Shown here in pieces: positions 1 to 9,616 of a stretch of DNA of 64,000 bases. The notes beneath the pieces were generated by a model. It had not been told where the DNA came from. It saw only the letters and a program-made list of their open reading frames with translations, and did not search any database. A program made the position numbers and the translations under genes. The DNA is from Saitoella complicata NRRL Y-17804 (Eukaryota; Ascomycota; Saitoellomycetes; Saitoellales; Saitoellaceae), in the NCBI RefSeq assembly GCF_001661265.1, contig NW_017566992.1, positions 527,514 to 591,513 of the forward strand, read 5' to 3'. Position 1 is the first letter of the stretch, and each line of letters starts with the position of its first letter.

Positions 1-1353
1 GAATGTTGACCGAAATGCAATTCGGCGCTTTCAATTGGTGACTTAGACCAGCCGTCGCAGTCACCTTCAGCAGCTGCACACACCTGAACAGGCATCGAAA
101 ACTTCATTGACATGTACATGAACTGTCGCAAATCTTGTACTGACATTTTCATCGACGCACGACATACCCAGCGGCTCGCATTCATTCCCGCCGTCTCGGG
201 TTACGTCCAGAGCCTCCTCACGAGATCCGAAGTAGAGCCCTTTCACATGAAATCTCCTATCGCTGCATGACCCGAATGCTCGGTACGATGTCAATGTACA
301 AATTTTGAGACTGCCGTTGTATATATCCAGCGACCACGATGTCCCCGGGCAAACTGTTCGCATGAATCCCATGGCCACGTGCAGGTGTAACCTAAACGAA
401 CCCTGAAGTCATACGATATATCACTTAAGGGATCGCCGGCCTCATCAACATCGCTAACCTCCGAACTCGTCAGGCCGTCCGAGACCCGTCCGATCCCACG
501 GCCCGCTCGTAGCCAAATGTAAAGTCCAATCTCGGAGATACCTTCAGCTCATCTCGCGATCAACTTCCGACGGGAGCGTAAGATGAGCATCTGAATAAGA
601 TTATGGAAGATTACATTCTCATCTGATATAGCGGAATGAGATTACCTCGGTTGCGATAGTAATTGCGTGATTCAATTGCAATCTCGGAGCCCCGCACGCT
701 ATATGGCCGGGTGCAAATGTCGCCAATGGCTTCGTCGGTTGTACCTTTCATGAGACAAAAGGAAACTGTAAGTGACTGAATGTCGGGTAAACCATCTAGA
801 AATTAGCTGTCATGAACGTCTCCTGGGTTAATCCGAGGTTGAAATGGGATGGGATGAAGAAACAATTGCCAAAGTGATACTTGTTCAATTTCTTAAGCGC
901 TTTCCCTCGTCGCTCCTCCTATAGAGCTAAGCAAATAAACTTCTAGAGGATATATCTGGTCAAAACGGATATCCTTCAAACTGCTGCTCGTCGTCGTCCC
1001 TCTTCGTCCTCCTCAAAAGATCCAAAAACATAAGATATAGGTATACGTCCATAGCCATAGCGATAGCAACAAATAAACAATAGCAAATACTGCGTGAACA
1101 CGAAATCCTCCCGGCCATACGCAAAACCCGCAAGTATGGAACTGACGAAACCCATGTACAGCCCGCTGCTGTGGTTTCCCGTTCGCTGAGATCTGTCCTT
1201 ACAATTCAAGATTGCTTCCCGTCGTCCCAACCCAAAAATATATGCCGCCCTTTTGTTTCCAACTCCATAATAAATGATGTGCGATGCTCCAAAAATTCTC
1301 TTCTCATCTCATCTTGTTTCTCTTCGATGCGGGGTATCGTTGAGATCAGATCT
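1..1353. other. intergenic stretch at the left edge
   Basis: This stretch lies downstream of the homeodomain gene and holds no gene I can support. It contains a 103-codon minus-strand frame at 67-378, listed separately, and CAATTG hexamers at 32 and 673. The part next to 1353 is probably the 3' flank of the homeodomain gene. Confidence 0.5.
67..378 (-). CDS. possible small protein or single exon, unknown
   Basis: A 103-codon open frame with nine cysteines, including several in its C-terminal half, and no clear signal peptide or membrane segment. I recognise no family. It could be one exon of a spliced gene, because a possible acceptor (CTTCAG) lies just upstream on the minus strand, or it could be a chance frame. 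The amino-acid composition is not low-complexity, which is the only point in its favour. Confidence 0.2.
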   Translation of the reverse strand: MAMGFMRTVCPGTSWSLDIYNGSLKICTLTSYRAFGSCSDRRFHVKGLYFGSREEALDVTRDGGNECEPLGMSCVDENVSTRFATVHVHVNEVFDACSGVCSC

Positions 1354-3216
1354 CTACATGACCGAGTACCTCCGGTCGTTGCCGTGGTACTGTCCCTGAT
1401 GATGCTGCTGCTGGCCATTCCACTGACCACCACGGGGTCCACCCATCTGGTCATGGCCAGGATGGCGTCTCTGCTGGTGACCATACCCATCATCCATATA
1501 CTCACCACCACCTCCCATCTGCGGCGGCGGCGGCGGAGGCGGTGGTCCCCAACTCCCACTCGAATGATGCCCATGCCCATGTCCCGATTCCTGCGACGAG
1601 ATGCCATGTTGCCCAATCAACTCTCCACGTTGCTGAACCTCCCTCAACACCTCCCACCCACCCTTCTCATCATCCATAGCCCCCGGCCTCCCCCTCCCCT
1701 CCTCAACTTCCCGATCCGCATCCGACATCGGCGGTGGCGTCCCCGACCCCGGCGTAAGTCCCGCATCAACCCTCAACCTCGCCCTCCACCCCTGCCTCCG
1801 ATTCTGGAACCAAATCTGTACGGTCCGCGGGGACATACACAGCTGTTTCCCGAGCGCGATACGGAGTTCGGTGGAGGGGAAGAATGTCTTTGCGAAGACT
1901 TTGTTGAGGACGGAGAGTTGGGTTGTTGTAGCGCGTTTGCGTTTGGGTTTTACGCTTTGGATGGCCGGGGTTGAGGAGGTTGAGATGTGGGGGGATGCAG
2001 TGTCGGGGGAGCGAGGGCGGCGGGGAGGGAGGGGGCCTCCGGCGTGGGAGAGGGGCGTGTGGTGCATGGAGTGCGTGCGTTGGGGTGGCATGTCCATGGG
2101 TGACTTATTGTGGGAGGAGTAGGGGTTGTACCGATCTTGGTTGTACGTAGGCTGAGGCGGAGGGAAGTAGCTCTGCTGTTGTGTTTGTTGCTGCTGATTC
2201 TGGCTCCACGAGCTCGGCGTCGACGATACTGTCGGCTGTGGAGGCGGATATTGCGAAAACGGCGAACTCGTGACTCCCATCGCATTGAGGTTCTGAGCAG
2301 GCGGAGGGATCGGCGAAGGTGCCGTCAACGACCTAACACTCGGAAGCGTAATGCGTTGCTGATGCGGCGAGTGCTGATGCTGATTATGATGCTGAGGCTG
2401 ATGTTGATGTTGAGGTTGGGAAGAGTAGGTGTACGACTGATTCGCGGGCGAGGACATCGAAGTCATACTCCCACCCGGAGGAGGAGGACCTTGTTGAAAC
2501 GTAGCCGATAACGACGGAAGGGACTGTTGACGATGTTGCATCTGTGCAGTTCCCGTACTGCTCCCACTCATAGTCCCAGTCGTAGTCTCCGGCATACGGG
2601 AATACATACTCGACGTCGAACTCGACGATCCAGTTGTCGCGAGGGATGGAGGTGGTAAGACGCCCATGCCGGACCCAGACCCGAGCCCGAGCCCATTGCT
2701 GACATTGTCATCGTGTCCTCCGCCGTTCATGTTCAGGTTCATGCCCATGCCCATTCTCATTCCGCCATCGCCGTTACCGAGACTAGAGCCCATGCTGCTT
2801 CCCATCCCGAGTCCACCACCACCATGGCTCCTCATGTCATTACCAGAGCCCATCCCACTCATCAACGACATCGCAGCCGAAGACTCCCGCTCGCTCAAAT
2901 TCAGATGAAGCGGCATCATCCCCGTCCCACTCCCATTCCCATTCCCAGCTCCCGACGGCCCCGTATTCGTCGTGCGAAGACTCGAGGCATACTGCTGCTG
3001 CGGCGGCTGCGGCTGCGAAAACCCATGGTGGTTATTGTGCGAGTTATGATTATGATTGAGATGATGTTGATGTTGTTGTAATTGGTGATGACGAAGAAGC
3101 GGTTTCGTGTCGTCCATCGGTGGAGAAGGCAATCCGATCGTATGCGGAGTCTTGCTGCGGCTGCTGAAGGAGGAGATTGACGTATTGGAGTTGTGGGAGA
3201 TTGAGGATACTTCCAT
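1354..3216 (-). CDS. homeodomain transcription factor
   Basis: A 620-residue protein whose only recognisable fold is a homeodomain at about residues 423-482, opening with a KPKRKR basic arm and ending in helix 3 with WFQNRRQ. Trp469, Phe470 and Asn472 correspond to the invariant positions 48, 49 and 51 that grip the major groove, so it should be a nuclear DNA-binding regulator. The residue after NRRQ, position 55, is Gly rather than the usual Lys or Arg. The rest is disordered and rich in Gln, His, Ser, Gly and Pro, with a run of eight prolines near residue 560, as in fungal activators. It lacks the extra loop residues of TALE homeodomains, and no mating-locus partner lies nearby, so I do not call it a mating-type protein. 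The start is the first Met of the open frame; an upstream exon cannot be excluded. Confidence 0.85.
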   Translation of the reverse strand: MEVSSISHNSNTSISSFSSRSKTPHTIGLPSPPMDDTKPLLRHHQLQQHQHHLNHNHNSHNNHHGFSQPQPPQQQYASSLRTTNTGPSGAGNGNGSGTGMMPLHLNLSERESSAAMSLMSGMGSGNDMRSHGGGGLGMGSSMGSSLGNGDGGMRMGMGMNLNMNGGGHDDNVSNGLGLGSGSGMGVLPPPSLATTGSSSSTSSMYSRMPETTTGTMSGSSTGTAQMQHRQQSLPSLSATFQQGPPPPGGSMTSMSSPANQSYTYSSQPQHQHQPQHHNQHQHSPHQQRITLPSVRSLTAPSPIPPPAQNLNAMGVTSSPFSQYPPPQPTVSSTPSSWSQNQQQQTQQQSYFPPPQPTYNQDRYNPYSSHNKSPMDMPPQRTHSMHHTPLSHAGGPLPPRRPRSPDTASPHISTSSTPAIQSVKPKRKRATTTQLSVLNKVFAKTFFPSTELRIALGKQLCMSPRTVQIWFQNRRQGWRARLRVDAGLTPGSGTPPPMSDADREVEEGRGRPGAMDDEKGGWEVLREVQQRGELIGQHGISSQESGHGHGHHSSGSWGPPPPPPPPQMGGGGEYMDDGYGHQQRRHPGHDQMGGPRGGQWNGQQQHHQGQYHGNDRRYSVM

Positions 3217-3613
3217 ACAGCGAAGCGAGAACGATTTGCGATGCGACGGAAGTGTGATTGCTGAGGATCGTGGTCGCTATCCGCGCGGTGTACGTCGGCT
3301 GTTTCGGAAAGGGCCAGACGTTCAGGTGTCGATACCGATAGGCCTTCACGATCGACTTTGTTGAACTCACCGCCGGCGGGGGATTGTGGTTGTAAAGTTA
3401 AACCTGCTGCCCTTGCGATTGCTATTGGCAATGGAAGAAAGTCGTGGTATTAACCGAGCGAGTTCGTATAGGTTCGAGATTGATATGATATAGAAGAATT
3501 CGCGTTGAGGTAATTCCAATGGTGAATTGACAATCTGGTTGGGGGGCGAGGGGAGGTGTCAGTTATATATGGGGTGAGGGTAGCGGCACACTCGTATAAG
3601 CTCTGCCGTTTGC

Positions 3614-3632
3614 GTGTGTGTGTGTGTGTGTG
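3614..3632. repeat. GT dinucleotide microsatellite
   Basis: An uninterrupted alternating GT tract of 19 nt about 400 bp upstream of the homeodomain start codon, in its likely promoter or 5' leader. Confidence 0.85.
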
Positions 3633-5950
3633 CGCTGTGTGATGTGTACTGATGGCGACGGAACACTCCCAAGCTCAACGAGTAAAATTTAAAGCGGCCA
3701 GAGATATTGAGATCTGGTATGAGCGATCACCTGTTGTGGCAAGATCCAATTGACAAGGGTATGGAGGGCTGGGGGGGGCAAGCGTGAGGAGAGAGGCCTG
3801 GGTGGTGCGTGTTGCCCTGTAGACCCTTGTCAGTCACTTTATTCCGAATCCTTGCCGGCACGGAAGCGGACCGAGGTTAAATCTGATATAGGCAGGAAGA
3901 AACCGAAGCTGAAGATGAAGACGACGACGGCGATTGCAATTGAGATCAGCTCGAGATATATCAACGGGATGAATGCTCCAGCTTCAAGTACTACCTTCCC
4001 AGCAACAGCGACACCGAGGCTAATTAACGGTGCGCGTAGTCTCTGCGACTCAAAAAGCAGATCCGCCCTAAAATCCCCCACTAGGAAAAAACCACCGTAA
4101 CAAAGACAAACGAAAACTAACCTTCGTGGCCTTCGCGTTTCCCAAAAAGTCTCCTAGTTCGCTCCTGCTGTAGCTATGCCTGATAGAAAAGAAACCGAAA
4201 CCGAAACGTCGGCGAAACCATTTTAGTGTGTGTCCGCCTCGCGATCTGGGGTGCTATTTGCCTCCTCTGCGGTGCTGGTTGGAGGGGGGGTAGGCATCTG
4301 GGAGGGTCGCTGTTCTCGCCGCGCCCGAACGATGCGAGTGTCGTACGAGTGTGCAGGACGACGTGGCGAGAGCCGCGCGTTTCATATCACCGATTACCCA
4401 ACTGACTAGCAGCGTCTTATTATTCAATTGCAATGAGATTGACATCAATTGGAGAACCCTTCATGTTCCGCAACATTCCTTATTTACTTACTTCATGTCT
4501 CTCTATGTCCGACATCCTCTGTCTCGCCCGCCCTCAATCTCACGTCATCGCCCACCCCTAACTTCCAGGCAACGAATGACGACCCGAATTTATGCAGCAG
4601 CCCTTCGCGCTCCAAGCTCCACGTGCACATGGAACACTGTCCCCTCCCGCACACCGGGCCACACACTCGCAACTTGACCCACACTCACTCATCTCCGGCG
4701 CAGATCCGCATCAACGCTAGGAGAATTCTTTAGCGTGTTTCACGCCGTATGCTCCTCAATTGAAGCTCGACAAAGGTAAGGAAATATCAGGCTTAAGAGG
4801 TGTGTAACACGCAGACTGCAGGAATTGCGGGATGGGCGTCACGTAATTCTCCGCGCAGGAATTCTCCTCCCTATCTCCTCGATTGATCAGGGACGATATG
4901 GGCCGACGTCGGCTGCGGTTGCTTATCTTTCTACCTGCTGGAGAGCGAGATGTATACGTAATCGGGCCGATTGGGTAACCCCGACCTCCTCGCTCTGCAC
5001 CAATCGCTGGTCGTCAATTCGCTTGCAATTGTGGCCGCTGTCCTCCGAGCTCGACGCGATGACGCACACGCACACGCACAATCAATCAGATCAGACGGAT
5101 GTTAAGGGATATCAGATACGATCGTCCATTTCCCCTTCCAATCCCGGGCCTCAGTTCTCCGTCCTCCGTCCTCACCGTACACGCGTACACGTCCCCTGCC
5201 ATGCCCATCGACAACTCACACTTCATTTCGATGTACGAAGGCATATGCCACCCGACACCAGGGAAGAGATTACTTCATTTGCTCACCCCTCTCAGCTGGA
5301 ACATTAAGGGGCTTCTGCGTTCGTGTGGATCTCCGTCTTAATAATAATGACCAAGCGCCGCCCCGAATTTTTGCATGAATTGTGCGGATGACGCCCCGAG
5401 ACCCCTTAGGTTAAGCTTCTCCACTCCCACTCCCCTAAGCTCAAGGAAGAGTGTGGGCCGAAGATAAACGGCTCAATGGGGGGACAAAGGAACGTCGAGC
5501 ACATGCGCGCGCGGTCCAGGTCCCACGAAGACGCAAAGCAAAGCAAGCAGCGCGAGTCGACACTGACCCTGACACCAAGCCCCGAGCGGTCGGCCATGGC
5601 CACGGCCACGCAGCGTGAGCAGCCCCGGGTAATTAATACCCACAAAGGGGCATTCTAGAGCGAGATTTATGTACGCAGATCAGGCCATAATATCGGCTCG
5701 GGCACCGAACGTGATGGCCATGGAGGGAGGGGGACGGGCGATCGGTTTCTCCCCTTCCTTTGGTAACGTTCGCGATCGGCATCTGACGCGCACTAAGAGG
5801 GAGGGGGAGACGAGGGAGGACAAAGGATGGAGGACGTTCGGCAGGGAAGGGTGATCACACATGGCAGAGGGGAAACGAGGAAAGGCGAAGCCGGACGCGA
5901 CGTGGATGGAAACTGCATGAAGAGTGTGACGCCGTCGCCAGGAGGGGCCG

Positions 5951-5988
5951 TGAGCTGTTGTGTCATCCCGTGAGCTGTTGTGTCATCA
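5951..5988. repeat. 20-bp tandem duplication
   Basis: The 18-mer GTGAGCTGTTGTGTCATC occurs at 5951-5968 and again at 5971-5988, separated by CC. It contains TGTCATC. No gene is affected. Confidence 0.85.
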
Positions 5989-6651
5989 TATAGCACGCGA
6001 TCGATTGGCAGAATGAACAATGAACAACATGAATGAATTGGGTACGTAGGCTGCTGTCATTGGTGTAGCAATTGAAGTAAGGTCATACCAGAAAGCTGGA
6101 AATGAGCAGATCAACGCAGACACCGAATGAATGCACCCGGTACCCTCCCATCCGCGGCCGCCTGGTATCTCGAGATCTCATCAAACCTGAATACGAGGAG
6201 CCGTAGACATCGATTATGCATCTATTCCATTGGGTTTATCCGCGCCCGTGCCCAAAGCGCCTCGTTAAGCCAAGAACTGCGAGATCTGGGCGTTGTAGCG
6301 CAGCCGCCCCCGAAGCATGTGGACTTGTGGACGAGGGTCAGCCCGCGTCCCGAGAACTCGGGTTCTGGATCGAGAGTGTGTCGGAGGTGGGCCAGGAAGG
6401 GTGAAGTGGATGGGGGTTCTTGGCAGGTAAATGCGGGTTAAAACAGGACGGGAGTGGACGAATGAGAAGGGTACTTTAAGGACGGGACAGTAGGTCGGGT
6501 CAAGGGTGGTTGTTTGGCTGGCTGTATGCTACGTGTCATGCATCATCAGGCTGGGGCTGTAACATCAAAACCAGGGATGGAAATCAGGCAGAGACGGCAG
6601 ACCCGAAATCCTCACGACAGTAATCCCGGTTCCCCTCAACCGAGCCGCAAT

Positions 6652-6669
6652 TGTCAATTGTAATTGACA
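6652..6669. promoter_or_regulatory. inverted repeat TGTCAATT-GT-AATTGACA
   Basis: Two perfect 8-nt arms with a 2-nt centre, about 305 bp upstream of the decarboxylase start codon. The arms carry the CAATTGAC-type motif that recurs between genes in this window, so a dimeric factor site is a reasonable inference. No factor can be named. Confidence 0.4.
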
Positions 6670-6973
6670 GCTCATTCAGCCTAAATGAACAGCTCCTAGG
6701 TCTCAAAGTACACAGCCCCCTCAATCCAATAGGCCGATGCATTTTGCAGAAGGCTTCGGAAGACCGAGAATTTCCCCGGTTTGAGGTCGGCTGGAGTTGC
6801 TGGATGGGGGAGAAATGTCTGGTGCTTGACTTGCGCAGGTGTGGTCGGTGCGTACGGCCGATGGACGCGTGGGGAAATCCCCCCGGGAACAGGATGCCGA
6901 GCGGTGCGACCTGACCTCCACAGCTACCGGTATAGTACCTTCATCAGTGGAGTGGAAGAGAGGGACAAGCAAG

Positions 6974-8452
6974 ATGGACGGAGAAGAATTCAGAAAGGCT
7001 GGATATGCAGCAATCGACGAGATCTGCAAATACTACGAAACCCTCCCCGCCCGCAAAGTCGTCTCGGACGTCGAACCCGGCTATCTCGCCTCGCTCCTCC
7101 CCACCTCCATGCCCGACAGCGGCGAGGCATGGTCCCAAATCCAATCCGATATCGAGGATAAGATCGTCCCTGGCTTGACGCACTGGCAACACCCGAATTT
7201 CCTCGCGTTCTTTCCGGCGAATGCGACGTTCCCCGGGATTTTGGGTGATATGTACTCCACCGCATTCACCTGCGCCGCGTTTAACTGGATCTGTTCTCCC
7301 GCCGTGACAGAACTCGAAACTATCGTTCTAGACTGGCTCGCTCGCGCTCTATCTCTCCCCTCCTGCTACCTTTCCGCTGCCCATGGCGGTGGTGTCATTC
7401 AAGGCTCGGCATCCGAAGCGCTAGTGACTGTCATGGTCGCGGCACGGGATCGGTATTTAGACAGGTTTGGGGAGGATAGGAGGAAGAAGGCGGAGGCGAG
7501 AGGGAGGTTAATGGCCTTTGGGAGTGAGATGACGCATTCGAGTACGTTGAAAGCTGCGTTGATCTGTGGAGTTGAGTATCGGACGATTCCGGTCGAGGAG
7601 GGGACGTGGCGGTTACGTGGTGAAGCACTGAAAAAGGCGATAGATGAGGCACGAGAGGAGGGGTGGATCCCCTTCTTTCTGACGGCGACGATTGGGACTA
7701 CGGCTACGTGCGCCGTCGACGCTGTTGATGCAATCGCAGAGTGGAAACAACAAGAAGGGAACGACGACGTCTGGATCCACGTCGACGCAGCCTACGCCGG
7801 CGCAGCCCTCATCCTCCCCGAATATCAACACCTAACCCCACCCCTCGCCCATTTCGACTCCTTTGACATGAACATGCACAAATGGCTCCTCACCCCCTTC
7901 GACGCCTCCTGCCTCTTCGTCCGTGAGCGGAAGCATCTGATCGACGCACTCTCTGTAACGCCGAGTTATCTGCGGAACAAGGCGAGTGAAAGTGGACGCG
8001 TGATTGATTATCGGGATTGGCAGGTTCCGCTTGGGAGGAGGTTTAGGGGATTGAAGGTGTGGTTCGTGATGAGGACGTATGGGTTGGCAGGATTACGGGA
8101 GCATGTTCGGAGGACGATTGAGTTGGGGGAGGGGTTTGCGGCCAATATCAGGACCAGGGATGATTTGTTCGAGATCATCGCACCACCGGCGTACGCACTT
8201 ACTGTCTTCACAGTCCGCTCACCTGACCCAGAAGTGATGTCCGACAATGAACTAACGAAGAAAGTGTACGAGAGAATTAATTTGGACGGAGAGTTCTTCT
8301 TGACGCATTCTGTTGTTGGGGGACAGGATGTCATTAGGGTCGTCGGAGGGAGCCCGCAGTTGAGGAAGGAGCATTTGGATAGGTGTTTTGAGGTTGTGGT
8401 CAAGTTCGCTGAGGACGTGAGCAAGGAAGTTACGGAGAACATGCCGAATTAG
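6974..8452 (+). CDS. aromatic-L-amino-acid decarboxylase (PLP-dependent, group II)
   Basis: A 492-residue, intronless enzyme of the aromatic amino-acid decarboxylase family, expected to remove CO2 from an aromatic amino acid such as tryptophan, tyrosine or DOPA in the cytosol. The fold is complete: the N-terminal MDGEEFRKAGY segment, THWQHPNFLAFFPAN, the GGGVIQGSASEA cofactor loop, VDAAYAGAA with the Asp that holds the pyridine nitrogen, and NMHKWLL with the PLP-binding Lys303. Length and lysine position match the animal enzymes closely. The frame stays open for 45 codons upstream of Met46, but Met46 (6974) matches the normal family start and the upstream part looks like leader. Substrate choice cannot be read from the sequence. 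The gene ends 69 bp from the end of the convergent hydrolase gene. No biosynthetic partners flank it. Confidence 0.93.
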   Translation: MDGEEFRKAGYAAIDEICKYYETLPARKVVSDVEPGYLASLLPTSMPDSGEAWSQIQSDIEDKIVPGLTHWQHPNFLAFFPANATFPGILGDMYSTAFTCAAFNWICSPAVTELETIVLDWLARALSLPSCYLSAAHGGGVIQGSASEALVTVMVAARDRYLDRFGEDRRKKAEARGRLMAFGSEMTHSSTLKAALICGVEYRTIPVEEGTWRLRGEALKKAIDEAREEGWIPFFLTATIGTTATCAVDAVDAIAEWKQQEGNDDVWIHVDAAYAGAALILPEYQHLTPPLAHFDSFDMNMHKWLLTPFDASCLFVRERKHLIDALSVTPSYLRNKASESGRVIDYRDWQVPLGRRFRGLKVWFVMRTYGLAGLREHVRRTIELGEGFAANIRTRDDLFEIIAPPAYALTVFTVRSPDPEVMSDNELTKKVYERINLDGEFFLTHSVVGGQDVIRVVGGSPQLRKEHLDRCFEVVVKFAEDVSKEVTENMPN

Positions 8453-8521
8453 ACGTGGGGAAAATGGGGTGACTGTGTATGATGCTAGAGTATATCATGT
8501 ATCTTAATCTGTGTATCATGT

Positions 8522-9232
8522 CTATAGCGTAGCCCTCTCACCTTCAGAACCCTTCTTCAAACACCTCTCAATGAACTCTACAACGCCCTTCCGATACGGC
8601 GCCGCACTGGGCACGAAATGCCCGCCCGGATGCTCCATAACCTCCGCACCCTCACACACCTCCACGAGCTTCTGACACCTCTCCGGCACCACAATCGAAT
8701 CCATTTGTCCAATTACATGTAACGTCGGCGTCTTGATTTTCGGATCGTAATAGTTGTCATATTGTGGATACCCTGCCCGGAATCCAGAGTAGATAATCGC
8801 GAATTTTAGGGGTGGGTGCGAGGATTTGAGGAGGGAGCGTTCGAGGGCTGAGGAGAGCATCGCTGCCATTGCGGCACCCTGCGAGAATCCCATCACACCA
8901 ACGAACGGACCTTCCTCCTCCAATACCTTCGCCAGGAAATCCATACCCTGGTCTAAGCCTTTATATGTCTTCGCCTCCTCATCGTGCGTCCACCACGCCC
9001 AATGACCTTCCTCGTCACCTAGGTCGGCTTGCAGTGTCGCGGCGGATGATTCCCGGTCATCGGCGTTCTCGGTGAAGGGTTGGACGCGGTGGGGGGCTGT
9101 GGGGAAGGAAAAGGTGAGGGCGAGGGATTTGCGGAGGGTGGTGCGGAGTGCGGAGGTTTTTTTGTGGAGGGTTGCGCCGGACTGGGTGTAGCCATGGAGG
9201 CAGAGGAGTTTGCCGGCTGTTTGTGTGGCCAT
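8522..9232 (-). CDS. FSH1/OVCA2-type serine hydrolase
   Basis: A 236-residue alpha/beta hydrolase of the FSH1 family. The N terminus carries the LCLHGYTQSG strand-loop that forms the oxyanion hole. The nucleophile elbow is GFSQG (Ser117), and Asp178 in HVIGQMDSIV and His205 in HPGGHFVP complete the triad. In yeast and human relatives (FSH1, OVCA2) this fold is an esterase of uncertain natural substrate, so only a general hydrolase role is safe. The protein is intronless, lacks a signal peptide and is probably cytosolic. It converges with the decarboxylase gene and diverges from LAS17 across 384 bp. Confidence 0.9.
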   Translation of the reverse strand: MATQTAGKLLCLHGYTQSGATLHKKTSALRTTLRKSLALTFSFPTAPHRVQPFTENADDRESSAATLQADLGDEEGHWAWWTHDEEAKTYKGLDQGMDFLAKVLEEEGPFVGVMGFSQGAAMAAMLSSALERSLLKSSHPPLKFAIIYSGFRAGYPQYDNYYDPKIKTPTLHVIGQMDSIVVPERCQKLVEVCEGAEVMEHPGGHFVPSAAPYRKGVVEFIERCLKKGSEGERATL

Positions 9233-9616
9233 TGCGGATGTGATCGTGAAGCTTTACAGCAAGAGGTGGGTGGTGGAAGTTAGGTTGGGGAAGCGATATG
9301 AAGTCGAGGGCGTTGTACCGGGGGCTCGGAGTCCCGGCTACTTGCATGAACAGACAGTTCTGACGGGACAAGTTACGCAGACTGAAGGTTCTATTTCAAG
9401 ATGTAACTCAAGAGCTTCAATGCTTTTCAATCCTGCCACGTCAATGCCGAGGTTACCGTCCCTGATGCCGGCAGCCAGCTGTCATCATCGTCGCTGCGCA
9501 CCGATACCGAAGCAACCTTACGAGTACGCTCAGACAGAACACTACACCCTACTTCACAAGTCCTCAATTCACAGTAACAGCATACACTCTTCGCATATCA
9601 TCAATTTACTGCAGCA
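9233..9616. promoter_or_regulatory. shared divergent promoter, FSH1-type hydrolase / LAS17
   Basis: The 384 bp between two head-to-head start codons must contain both promoters. I see no distinct motif beyond short AT-rich patches close to the LAS17 start. Confidence 0.5.

Larger units (their letters stand above)
3217..6973. other. 3.8 kb intergenic region
   Basis: No gene is supported. The region must hold the promoters and 5' leaders of the homeodomain gene (leftward) and the decarboxylase gene (rightward). It contains a 19-nt GT dinucleotide run at 3614-3632, a 20-bp tandem duplication at 5951-5988, an 18-bp near-perfect palindrome at 6652-6669 and nine CAATTG hexamers (3747, 3937, 4425, 4446, 4757, 5026, 6069, 6648, 6655). 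Open frames here are short and look like chance. Confidence 0.6.

Noticed and set aside
1171-1974. 267-codon plus-strand frame rich in Arg and Pro
   Set aside because: It lies antisense to the homeodomain gene and its composition is the mirror of that gene's low-complexity codons.
1354-3216. Homeodomain gene as part of a mating-type locus
   Set aside because: There is no partner HD gene, no mitochondrial intermediate peptidase gene and no TALE-type loop; neighbours are ordinary.
3839-4081. 80-codon hydrophobic minus-strand frame that looks membrane-like
   Set aside because: Plausible splice sites nearby do not give a phase-consistent upstream exon without stops, and no family is recognised.
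4825-5307. 160-codon plus-strand frame
   Set aside because: Random-looking composition with no domain and no splice partner; it lies in intergenic DNA.
6974-9232. Decarboxylase plus hydrolase as a secondary-metabolite cluster
   Set aside because: There is no synthase, methyltransferase, P450 or transporter nearby, and the flanking genes are housekeeping.
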